Shown: in pieces, positions 31,501-43,747 of the stretch
How positions within the stretch are numbered: the first letter of the stretch is position 1
Layout of the letters: every line of letters begins with the position of its first letter
NCBI RefSeq assembly: GCF_036323735.1
Contig: NC_086031.1
Span: 50,191,225 to 50,255,224, forward strand
Source of the DNA: Rattus norvegicus
Lineage: Eukaryota > Chordata > Mammalia > Rodentia > Muridae
Reading direction: 5' to 3'
Length of the DNA: 64,000 nt
Position numbers and translations under genes: made by a program
Notes under the pieces: model-generated
What the model was told of the DNA's origin: nothing
Database searches by the model: none
The model's input: only the letters and a program-made list of their open reading frames with translations

Positions 31501-34500
31501 ATTGCTCTAAGCACAGGTCTCCAGGAGAGACTGAACAAGGATCAAGTGCTGTGTTTGGTGAGGTAGCACCAAAGGTAGCACGCCAGGGAGGCTGAGGCAG
31601 GAGGATGGTCAGTTTCCAGGGGTTCCAGCCCCAGCTGTGCCCACACAATGAAACAGACCTAAATACAAGGTCACGTGCCGTGTGTCATACCAGACAAGAG
31701 CAACTTAAGGAAGGAAGGATTTACTTCAGCTCACAGTTGGAGGTGCTTTCCACTTCCTGTGGCATACCTAGTGCACCTGGGGGGCAGATCACTATATTAT
31801 TGTGTGTTTGTTTGCTTATATGTTTTGAGACAGGGTCTCTCAATGTAGTTCTGACTATTCTGGACCTCGCTACGTAGACCAGGCTGCCCTGGAGCTCAGA
31901 GATCCACCTGTCTCTGTCTCCTGAGTGCTGGGAGCAGCATACCTGGCTACTTTGTATTGAAATGGCCCCAGAAGCGATGCTGAGGTATTCCCTGCAGCTT
32001 CTGTGAGCTGCCTTGTAGCGAAAGTAAGACCGCCAGACCCACTTCACTCAGACTGAGTTACAGTGTCCCAGTCCTTCCACAGAAACAGAAACTCCTCAGC
32101 CTCAAAATTACTTTCGTTGCTACGTCACAACTGCAATTTTGCTGTTATCAATCCTGACGTAAACATCTGTGTTTTCCCGATGGTCTAATGCAACCCCTGA
32201 GGAAAGGGTCATTAGTCCCCCTCCCCTAACAGGAGTCCTGACCCACAGGTTGAGAAGCGCTGCTATAGGAGCTCATGTGTTTACAGCAATGTTCTAGACC
32301 ATAACTACCATGAATAATGAGAACCAAGTGGGCATCAACTGAAAAAGAGAACTATGCACTGTCAGAGACCAACAATAAACTCCCATCATCTTCCAGTGCA
32401 AGAAAACAGGGCAAGGCTAGAAACCTCAAATCTTGCTTTCTTCGTGTATGAGATGCACCCCAGAGAGGGATACAAAGCAGTACCCAAGGCACTAGCCATG
32501 TGTCACCTAGGGTGTCTCAGCTGAACCTCGTACCTTGGGATGGGAATGGGATGTTCCCTGCACCTCTGGGGCAGCCATCTTACCTCAGAGACTGGGACTG
32601 GCCCCTCCTGCCCTGCATCTCAGGGGTGGCTGGGGCACTGGTGCGGCCCTGACGCTGGCCAGGAACATTTCGGATGGGGACCACCTGGTAGGAGGCAGCA
32701 TCCAGCACCCACAGGTTGGAGGGGCTGGGCTGGTCCTGAGGAGTGGTAGCTGGGCTGCTGCAAAGAGTCAAAGGTTAAGTCAGTGACAGCAATGTCTTTA
32801 GGGGAGCCCCAAAGGGAACAGTACAAAGTGTCAGCACCCCAACAAACTGTCACCGCCAGCATCACATAGCTAAGGAGTGTGTTCGCCTGCACTCTACCCC
32901 CATCCACGCCCCCAATCTGGACCACCCTGTCACTTTCACCTTGTTCTAGGCTCTCTCCTACTTCCTTCCTCCCTGGTCTGACCTGGACTCGCTACTGAGC
33001 TCGGAAGACTTCCGTGGCTTCTCATAGGGGTGGTCCAAGCTGGTCTCCTTCCAGGGACTGTTTTGGATGGGGGCTCGTTCCAGGCCGCCAGATTCAGGTC
33101 CTGTTGGCTGCAGGCCCTCAAGGCTCTGGGGTGGGAGAGGCCGTGAAGGTGGTGCCGGTGACTCTGGGGGAGGTTTTGGCGCTTGGGAGTCTTCTGCAGG
33201 GGCAGAGAAGGCAGAGCCTGGGGAAACCGGCTTAGCGAGTACCTCCACAGCCTTGCCTTGCTCCCTCTTCAATGCCTTGACCTACTGCCCCAAGGCACAG
33301 CCCCAATCCCAGATAAGAAAAGCTGTTTCTTCCTTAGGGACTCCCTCCCTCCCAGCCCTATTTAATCTACACCTGCTTCCTCTCTGACTCTCTACCCCAC
33401 TTTCTAGCATTTACTTATGGTGCCTTTCTGCAGCTAACTAGTTCTCTTGTTCCTGCCTCACCTAAATTCCCTATTTCCTTATTGGCCTGGGCACACCCTG
33501 GCCACGCCTGCATCGCCTTCTTAGTCCACTTTGACCTGACATTCTTAGTGGTTTTAAACAGGGCCCTTAATCCACAGTTCTTGTGCTTCCTCCCCAGCGC
33601 TGCCTTCTTTACAACCACGGCAATGATTTTAAGTAGACCATTCCTCGACTCTAACTGGCCCCACCCAAATATAGCCTCAGAGCGAAGGAGACTCCTAGGC
33701 CAGGGTAGAGTTCACCGTTCCCTTCCTCATCAAAAGGATCCATTGAAAGAGGAGCTTAGCCCATCCTCAACCCTCAGCCGGTCATGTGCCCAGACAGCTC
33801 TGACATCAGAACTCACAAAGACCTTTTGCTAGTACCCCTAAGCCTTCTAGTCCCACCGTGAGAGTCTTCACTACGAAACTCTGCAAACCCCCCACTGTCT
33901 TGACCAAGTCCCCAAACTGTATCTCACCTTCCTCCAGGAGTAGCCCGTCTGACAGGGAGCTGTCATCAGAGGCACTGAGCTCTGGAAGGGGCAGAGGGAG
34001 GAAAGAGAAGTGAGACTATGAGCCCAGAGTTGAGCAAACCCTAGCCCAATTCCTCTACCAGGACAGCAACTGAATTACCCCCCCCTTCCCCATCCCCCAG
34101 GAATGTGCTAAACAATGCGTGTGCCTCGGGAACTTAGTCCTTAGAGGTAGAAAAAAGGCTGACCGACTAGGGTGGGGAGACAAGAGATGGGACTGCAATC
34201 ACATTCAAATGGTTCTGGCCTTAACCATTTGGCGTTGAATTAGCCATTTCAACACTCTGGAGCACTGGCTCCCATCAGCCAACACAAGCAGGGCTCTCTG
34301 TTAACAGAGGAGAGCCACTTTAGAAGGCACATAGGACGCAAAGCACATTGCCCGTGTGTCTATAATCTTCAAACATCACAAATGCAACCTGGTTCCACGG
34401 TCTCAAATGCAAGAGACCTATGGTAGTCACAAAAGAAAGGCAGAAAGCTGGGCTGTGAGAATGGGAGAGACCAACTTAAGTCAGGGTCTGGCCAGCTGGC

Positions 34501-37500
34501 CCTGAGTAAGTAAGTGTCCCAAGGTGCTCTGCCTGAGTGAGTCGCCTCAGGGAAACGGAGCTGCTACAAGTAAGACAATGGCAGCTGTCACTCAGGAAAT
34601 TGCGGGGGAGGGGCTTACTTTTGCTTTTGCCCCACCCCCAACAGCTTTGGAGTCTGAGGCTGTGTCTGTCTGACCCACGTGGAACCCAGAAATCATTTCC
34701 AACTGTCTGAAGACAAGAAAGCAACATTTATAAGGGCTAATATTTTCTACTGTGCTAATACTTCCCTACATGTGTTGCATTCGCTAATTCGTGTAATCCC
34801 TTAACAGCTAAGGTAGATGCTATCTTCTCCATGACTGAGGAAACCCAGCCCTTTACCCATTCAGCAAGGAGGTTTTTGTCCACAAAGGCTGCTGACTAAG
34901 AATTCACACCCAGACAGTCTGGCGGGAGCCTGCACTCTAAGGAACCCACGCTCCTGGATTGGCTCTCCTACCACTTAGCACACATCACTACCAGAAAATT
35001 CTAAGGGCAAACGGTCTTAGTCATTCTGAAATCTTCTGCTAGGAGAGAGGCTGGCATGGCTGGGTGGTGGAGGCCCACTCTTTTAATCCCAGCACTCTGG
35101 AGGCAGAGGCAGGAGGATCTCTGTGAGTTCAAGGCCAGCCTGGTCTACAGAGAAAGTTCCAAGACAGGTCAGGTTACACAGAGAAACCTTGTCTTGGGGG
35201 TTAAAATTTAGAGGGGATGGGGAGCTGGCAAACTTTGACCCACAAACCAAGTCCAGTTCACCTAACCAGAGCTGGCTTCACCAATAAAGTTGTACTGAGA
35301 CACACGTACAGACTCGTGATGTCAGGCTGCATCAGCACTTACATGGTAGAGTTGCCATATGAGACGGTTCAACCTACAAAGTCTAAAAGTATTTGCTATC
35401 CAGATCTTTATAGAGAAAACTGCCACAGCAGTTCTTACCCTCTGAGTTGCTCCACCCCAGAAGCCAGTCAAGGCTTCACAGAACTAAGAGTTCACCTTTG
35501 CTCTGGGCTCAGTGGAAGAACTGAATCCTTGTTCTCTTTGGGGTTTTTTTTGTTTGTTTGTTTGGTTTGGTTTGGTTGGTTTTTTTTTTTTGTTGTTGTT
35601 GTTTTTTGGGGTTTTTTTGTTTTTGTTTTTTTGTCTTTTACAAAACCTTTAAGAAAATATTTTATATTTGGCAAATGTCAGGTTGAAGGGATTACCCAAG
35701 TGTTTCATAGTCCGCTAGTGTATCATGGGTTCAGACTGTAGGCTTTGCTTAGAAGGTTAAGGTCTGGGGAAGAAGACCTCTAAGAGCCACACAAGCAAGA
35801 CCATTGATTTTGTGGGCCAAAACCTGCATCCCTCTGAGGGAAGTCTGGAGACATATTGGCTTTGCAGGGATGACCCTGCCGATGACCCTGCCGCGGGCGC
35901 CGTGGCAGAATACCCCAGGCGGAGACGAAACTGTGAGACCATTCTTACAAAGCTACCCTGCCCGACAAATCAAACCATACGATACGAGGCCACACTAGTT
36001 CAAATTAAAGACCCAGCCCCGGGGTTGGGGATTTAGCTCAGTGGTAGAGCGCTTGCCTAGCAAGTGGAAGGCCCTGGGTTCGGTCCCCAGCTCCGAAAAA
36101 AAGAAAAAAAAAAAAAGAGAAGATCCAGCCCCTCAGTTATGGGGGAGGGGGGCGCAGTTCACATTCACATGGGGCTAGCAGTCACCATGTTGGACACACA
36201 GAATTTCTATCATCATTGGGTTCCTATTAGACAAGGGTTGCTCCAGACTGACGCAGTCAATCAACAAACACCGACAGAGCACCCATTCTGTCGGAGGAGT
36301 ACAGGTTCTTAGGCTCGCTCACAGTAAAAATTAGCTCAATTACCTGTCTGCTTCTTGCCACCTGCAGAGAGCTGACTAATTACCCTCATCTGGCTAATTA
36401 CTTTCTCAAATTGAATAACCCTTGTGTGCAAAGGGGGAGTGGAGGTGGGTGGGTGGAGTTTTGTTTTGACCCTCTTTTTTGTTTTTTTCTTTTTGGTTTG
36501 TTTGCTTTTTTTTTTTTAATTCAAAACACCCTCTAGCCTCAAGCTAATTATTAATCTTTCTCTACTTCCTCCTTTCCAGGTGAGTACAGCTGACGGAGGA
36601 GCTGCAGAACAGGAGCAGCTAGTCCAGAGCCACCTCCCTTGGAGCTCCCAAGTCGGGACACTAGAACCCAGAACCTCAGGCCCGTCTGGAGGGCGGGGTC
36701 CGTGCAGGAGCCACACAAGTCACTGGTTGTACCAGCTGGTTTCCTCTGCTCTCTGTCTTCTCTCGGACTAAAGGACCTGAGAATATCAGCCTTCTTCCCT
36801 CCTACACAGTGTTAAGCCAGAGCCCTAGGCATGTCCTGGCCTGCTTCCCTACTTCCAACAAGGAGTGTCATCAGTCACAATGGCAGCAGTAGTGACAGCT
36901 TCCCCCCCAAGCCCCGCCCTTCGAAAAAGCTCCCAGCAATGCCAGCGCCTATGGGCAAAGGAACTTCTGAACGGTACACGTGGAGAGGGACCAGGAGGGC
37001 GGAGGGACTGAGACAGGTCACATCTCTATACTAATGGCTCCTTTAGGTACAGAGGTGGGCCTTGGGGACCATTATAGCTCAGTCAGCCTTACCATACCTA
37101 GGGCCTGTGGGAAATGAAGAGTAAAGAATGACTTTTTCCTTAGTGTCTTGGGGAGGGTGACAGTGATGGCACTGAATGCAAAATATGGTCTGGCCACTAG
37201 GCCTGGGTTTCCGGGTCAGTTGAGAAGTACACATTGTTCCTTCCCATCTACTCCTGGCCTCCAGAGGCGGCCTGGCTGGTGTCTGTTCACACATGTCGTC
37301 CCGGAGGTCAGAGGTGCTGAATGCCTGCCTAAGGCTCACATGGGGACCTGTGAGGACCTCGAGGCTTCTACCGCGTGTCTAGCCAGGGAAGAGAAGAATC
37401 GCCAGCTGCTATTCGAGTACGGACAGGGGCACGAGGGAGCCTGTTACTCCCCAAGCTGAGCCTGAGGCTCTGGGTAAAGAGCAGCTGGTCCCTCACATCA

Positions 37501-40500
37501 CTTCCTTCAGTCACAGTCAAGCAAGAGACTCCTAGGAGGAGAGCTGAGCTGGGAGCGGAAGAACGGAGGCCACAAGTCCTAACCTGACAAGCAAGATTTG
37601 GGTCAGGACAAAGGAAACAGTCTCACCTTGGGGCTCTAAAGCACCAGAAGCTCACCAGACTGGACACACTGCAGTCATTCGGCTGCCTCTGGTTCTGAGG
37701 TGCCCCACAGACCCATCTCTGGGTTAGGGTTCAGTTACTAGGCTACAAGAATGATTCAGCACTCTTGACCGGTGACAGACACCGAAGGCACTGTGAGGGC
37801 ACAACTGGATTTCAGTCTAAACACCCATGAGCATGTGGCCCCGGACCCATCAGTCACTGGCTACCCATAGCAACAGCCAATCCCTAAGGATGCCTAACAA
37901 GCTAGAAGAAAGTGTATCCCTGTAGAGCCTTTGGCTTACTACACTTTTCCCTGAAGATAATATTTGAGTTTGAATAAACCCTTGGATTACGATCAAGCAG
38001 AGAAATGCCTTCTGTGCATAAAGTCTTGTAGAAGTGGTATACTATGCAGGAGATGCAAAAGGAGGAAACAGAATGAAGAAGTTCTTCCAGAGTGGAGATG
38101 CCTTGAGGGGTAAGAGAGGACCTGTGTGGACCCAGGAAGGAATACCCCGATGGCGCTACTGTGAAACATTAACGCAGGGCTACACTGGCCGTCCCACAAG
38201 AGCTGTAAGGACTGCCTGGCTCAGGACAGTGGGCTCACCTCTGCCCAGGGAGGGCACAGTGGAAGGAGGGGGCTCACTGTTCCGCCGCCGATCACCCAGG
38301 CAGCGCTGAAGGTCCCGCAGCTTCTTCTCCTCCTGCAGCGCAGCGTGCTTCCGCTGCCTGCGTGCCTGCCTGCTAAGGTTCTCCTCTGCGCAGAGCCTGC
38401 GAGCCGCCTCGGTGATCTGAAGCTGCAGAGCCAACTGGCGCTCCAGGCTGCTCAGGGGATCCTGAGGGAGGGTTTGGGAGTGAGGGCCAAGAGGGTCTTC
38501 GGCACTTGGGGGACGGAAGACTCCAAGCAGCTCTGACCCAGATGTGAGCAGACTACAGTGTCCAGGGATACACAGTGAAGGGGTGGGGATGGGGGCGGGG
38601 CGCACTGGGAGCCGCCTAGAGCCAATGTGTCAGTGTCCTGAAAAGTTGTCATGATTGTCCCACCCCCTGCTACCTGCTGTGCCAGACTGGGAGAAGACTT
38701 AAGGAGGTCACTTTCCTTCCTGACCCCAAAGGACCAAGCATGTCAACCCTTGGGAATCTCTCCTAGAGGAAGGTCATCTAGGGTCATCTACCTCCTTCCA
38801 TCTAGGCTGAGAAAGGACAGGCCTCATGCCACACTGACCTCCCTTAATAGGCAACTGCCTCTTTGAGCTGGTTATTGGTATTTTTAATCCTCTGCCCACT
38901 GAGGCCATGCTGCTGAGATGGCAGACTTACTCAGAGACATCTGCACTACTCGTGAGAAACCTGGGACTGACATGGCCACCACCCACACCGGGTGACAGGG
39001 ATTGCCAGTGCGCTGGACTGTTTCGGGAGTCAGCCTTTGGGGATGAAGTATAGCGACCTCCCCCTCTGGCCTTCCTCACCTCTCTGTGCAGGGCCCACTC
39101 GTCCAGTTTGTATGCTGCTCCGATCCTGCGCCGGACCTTGGGGGCTTTCTCGCCTGGCTTAAGAGGATACTCTGCCGGCAAAGTACCGGTCAGCTCCTGG
39201 AGGGGGGCAAAGTCAAGTTAGGCCCCTCCACCTGCCACTTGCCCAGCCATCGACCAACCATTTAAACTTGCCATCCTGCTCCACATCGCATGGTATTCCA
39301 GAGGCTGGCACTTGTACCCCTGCCCACCTCATCCCGTCTGCCACAGTTGTCTTTTTTCCCATCCTTGAAAGCAAACTTTGTGTCTCCTCCCTCTGCCTTC
39401 TACTCCCTCAGGTCACTTCCTCCTGAGGGCCACCCTGACCCCAAGGTACAAATATCAAACTCGATTCCGTCTCTTTGGCCCCCCTGCATCCCCTCATCTC
39501 TTAGTTTCCTGGACTTGAACTGCTGCTTGGATCTACCCAGTGTCCTGGTCAAACCCACATGACAGAAACTCTAGGCCCACACCTCAGTCTTAATTTCCAA
39601 TCCCCTAAAAGGGCTTCCCCCTTGGCATAGTTTCGGGGCTCCTCAGATGAATGCTAAGTTCATGGGGGGGCAGGGACTCCAGGAGCCTCACCGCCTCCCT
39701 CAGGCAGAGTCTGCGCAGCTCCTCCAAGCAGGCCTCCAGCCTTGCTTCCAGAGCCCTTTGCTGCTTGCGCACGGCGTTGGTCAGCTCTTTCATTGGAGAG
39801 ACAGGGCTGTCTGGGCCTGCAGGGAGATAAGGGACACTTGATCAGGAAGGCCGAAACAAGGCATCCCTAGAACACTCTTGGCCACCTCTGAGGGAGTACA
39901 CACCCATACCATCTCATGCTTGCCCACAAATTACAGGCTAGCCCTTAGGGTTTGTGCCACAACCACATCATGTCTCCTGGCTGCCCGGAGGTTGGTAACA
40001 TTACAGTTCAAAGGGAGAGTTGTCCCACCAGGTGACCTGCGTGTGTGGGAGGGGCCCGTGGTCAGAACTGTGTCTTCTCTTCCTCCTCCTCTCCTACCCT
40101 CTATCAAAACCAGGCCAGACTAGAACCACAGGCTCGGGCTTGGTAGAGATGGGACATTAACACCAGAGAGTTACGGCTTTTCAACTTCTTAGTGAGCACT
40201 GGAGCTGAAGATGAAGAGACAGATCCCTGCTCCAGATAGGACAGAAGCACCAGCAAGGAGAACAGCAGTTCCTTGAAGTGCCAAATCTTCAGGCTTTCCA
40301 CTTCTCCAGCAGGAGCCTTACTATCCCCTCCCTTCCCAGCCCAGGGCCTAGGGACTCACTCCAGAGTCAGGGACCAGGGCCGGGGAATTTCCTAGACCCA
40401 CTCACCAGACTGCAGGATGATGCCGCTGTCAGAGTCACTGACTTCATCCTTACTCTCCATGATGAGTTTCTGGGAGGAGGGGGCAGCGAGGAAGGAGGGG

Positions 40501-41030
40501 CTGCGCCGGTCCCAGCCTGGGCCAGGATGTGTAGGTAGTCTGGAGTTTTCCCAGCTTCTAAGAGACGATAACAACCAAAATGTCCTATGAAGCCTCCCTG
40601 TGGCTCGATGCTCGAGGGTGGGGGAACGGAAGTGTGGATTGTGTCTCTGGAATGATCTGGGGTGAGGTGTTCTCAGAGTGCTCTCTGGGGTGGGAGGACA
40701 TTCCAAGGGTGCAGCCTAGCTTCCCCCCACAAGGCCTCCTCCCCAAAACGTCCTCCGGGTCCAAAGGGGTTTACTGCACTGGTGGCTGTGCAAGAACAAG
40801 AAAAAGAACAGGGAGAAGAAAAGGGGGAGACGGGAAGATTGGACAGGATGGCAAAACGAGATGACAAGGACTCTTCACGAAGTGTGGCTGTCCCTGTGAA
40901 CATGGGGGACGTGAGGCATGACCTACTGTCCCACTGGTTGAAAGCACTGTGAGATGGGGTTGGGGATTTAGCTCAGTGGTAGAGCACTTGCCTAGCAAGC
41001 ACAAGGCCCTGGGTTCAGTCCCCAGCTCCG

Positions 41031-41063
<33 letters not shown>

Positions 41064-43695
41064 AAGCACTGTGAGAGAATGCCTGGACATTGAGCACAAA
41101 GCCAAAGCTGGTCAGGGGCCCAGGGGCCAGTGCACCAGGTTCTCTGGCTCTGGTCATTCATCGGGCAGGGGAAGCAGAGAGTGGCATTGAACCACCAGTC
41201 ACCAGTACACCTAGGAGACTCCTCAAGAGGGAGTTAACCTGAAGACCCTACACCCCATAGTTAGGGTGCAGGCGGTCTGTTGGATTGCTGGTGAAGGCAA
41301 TGGCAGATTGGAAGTTACCAAGGACAGAAAGGAAAACACCCATTTCCCAACAACTGGACGGCACTTTTGATGGTGTAGGTACGGCCCAGCACGCCACTCA
41401 CCAAAACAACACCTGTGACCACCCCTATCTCTTTCCCAAACCCACACCCTCGGTGGGATCCCAGCTGGCCAGGGCTGGCAGCTGCTGGCTAGAGCAGAGG
41501 TGGAGAGCGGAGGGTGGAGTCCAGGCGGAGGTCTGGAAAGGAGAGGGCAGCCACCTCCTCACTGAGTCAGCCCATTGAGCAAGAGTCCAAAAGTCCTTCG
41601 GAGTTTCTGTCTGGGGCTCATCCTGCTGCCTCCAGAGCACTACGCTGCAGTGAGGAGGGAGGGGGGCTTCGCCCCTCCATGACAGACAAGCAGAATGGTA
41701 GAGAAGAGGGGGCACTACTGTCAGCTATGCTCCCCATGTCCGCCACCTAAGCCCCAGAGAGGGTAACCAGCCTAGCTTTTCAGGACACCGTGGGCAGCAA
41801 TAGCTAAAACCATGGCCCTGAAATTGACATGCTCTCTGGGATTTCAGTTTTCCAAGAACGACTAGAGAGTGAAATGGGGAATAAAAGAAAGAGAAGCTGA
41901 TGAGGTGGTTTTGCAAACACATCAAAGACTGGCCATAATGACCCCTGGAGCTTCCAGAAGCTTAGGGTGATTTTCATCTTTCCAGCACAGAGAAGCAGGC
42001 AGCCAGGCCTTTCTCCCACCCTCCCCAGAAGAGAACAAGATCATCTTAAACTAGGAAGCAGAACCAGGGCTCTGGCTATCAGGGCTGGCAGCTGGCACCT
42101 GAAGCCGTTTGCTTTGGACAGAGGGAGGGGGCAAGTGGGAGGGAAGCTATCAATTAGTCACACTTGTTAATTAATTATTAACCACTAAGAAGTTGCCTTG
42201 AAAGGCTAAAATAACTCAGGCCCTCCCTCGGGCTGGGGGGGGGGGGTAAGGAGGGTGGGTTCAGGCTGTAGCAGACAAGAGGGGCATTCGTTCTGAGACG
42301 GGGTGTTTTAGCCTCTCCTCCAGGCTGTTATTTACCATGGGCCCCGTAGGATGCAGGGTCAACTCTGGGCTCACTTGCTGCTCTGAGGAGGGCAAGGAGC
42401 ACAGGCTCAGAGATCTGTATTCCACACTCAATTGTGAAGCTTCCTGAGACACTAGAGGAAGGTCTCTGGCCTCCTAAGCCCCACTTTGCCTCACAAGGAC
42501 AAGGAAAATCAGAAAGACCTAAGGCCCTCCCCAGTCCCTATGCCTGAATTAGGACCTTCTGGGCAATACCAGACAAAGAATAATACCAGTACAGACACAG
42601 AGCACAGCTCTCCAATGTAGGGAACTTTCCCCGAGTCCACAAGGGCAACCCAGACCCACCCAGAAAAGATAGGGCCTTGGTGTGAAAGTTCTTACTTTAG
42701 ATAAGGGCAGTTTAAGTAACATCCCCACCTCCTCCCCAATCCAGGAGTCTCTGTCCCACTGCTGTTCCCCAGGCAGCCCAGACACTCAAAAGTTATCCCC
42801 AGCAGCTATCAACTGCTCAAAGCTATCCCCAGACAAAGCAGAAGGGAGAAAGATTTAGAAGGAGGAGGGGAAACTCCAGCATCCTTTACCTCAGGAAAGC
42901 CACTGGGAATCCTCCCTATCACAAACGCGCCTCCAAAGCCAGGTCCTCTCTGCCCCGGCTCATCTCTGTTGGAAATTTAGGCCTGCTCAAAGAGACCGGC
43001 TCCCTGTTTCCAAACCCACTGGCAGTCCCCTATCATCCTTGAGCCCAGCAATGATCTTAGGGGTAGGGGAATATTGCCACGTCTGGCTGGGCTCCCCCCA
43101 TTTCCTGGTCTGCTTGCTGCTTAACCCCACTGGCTTTACCCCACCCCACTCTCACCTGCTCCAGAGTTCAGTCCAGATCAGGGAAGACTCCTGCTTCCAG
43201 ATAAGAGCTTTGTAGCACCTCTCATGCCACCTGGGGGTCTCCCGGGTCACAAACAGGCCACCCGGTGCTCTCGTTCCCGGGAAGCTCTCCTCACGCGGCT
43301 AGGCGCCCCCTGGCTCTCGCTCCCTCTCATCAGGTCCCGCCTGCCTGTTGTCCCGCCCAGGCTGCCGGGCCAGGGGAACCAGGTTACCTGTTATGACTTG
43401 AGTCAGAGAGGAGGAGCAGGTGAGCAAGTCCTTCCCTGAACTAATCCGGCTGCTGGCAGTTGCCGGCAGGCAGCTCCTAGGCCTCTGCACTTCCGGGCCG
43501 AGGGGAGCAGGGAAAAGGGGCTCCCCATGAAAGAGAACCAGAAGGCGGTAGAGTCAAATTTCCATAGCCACAAAAAACCCTAATACAGCGTGCTTGAACT
43601 ACGAAATACCTCAGTGTCCTCCAGTTCCCTCCTGTCTTGTATGGTTCTTCTTGACTCCCTTGTCTCATTTTCTCTTTCTAGAAATTGAGGAATAA

Positions 43696-43747
<52 letters not shown>

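Larger units (their letters stand above)
33990..38230. other. Inava intron 5, with B1, ID and TAATTA-rich patch
   Basis: 4.2-kb intron. Apart from the B1, ID and T/G tract, it holds a stretch at 36325-36420 with repeated AATTA/TAATTA motifs. No exon recognised. Confidence 0.6.

Noticed and set aside
36021..36095. tRNA-like sequence with A and B boxes (also at 40955, 53164, 56376, 58733)
   Set aside because: These are ID SINEs derived from BC1/tRNA-Ala, with A-tails and target-site duplications, not tRNA genes.
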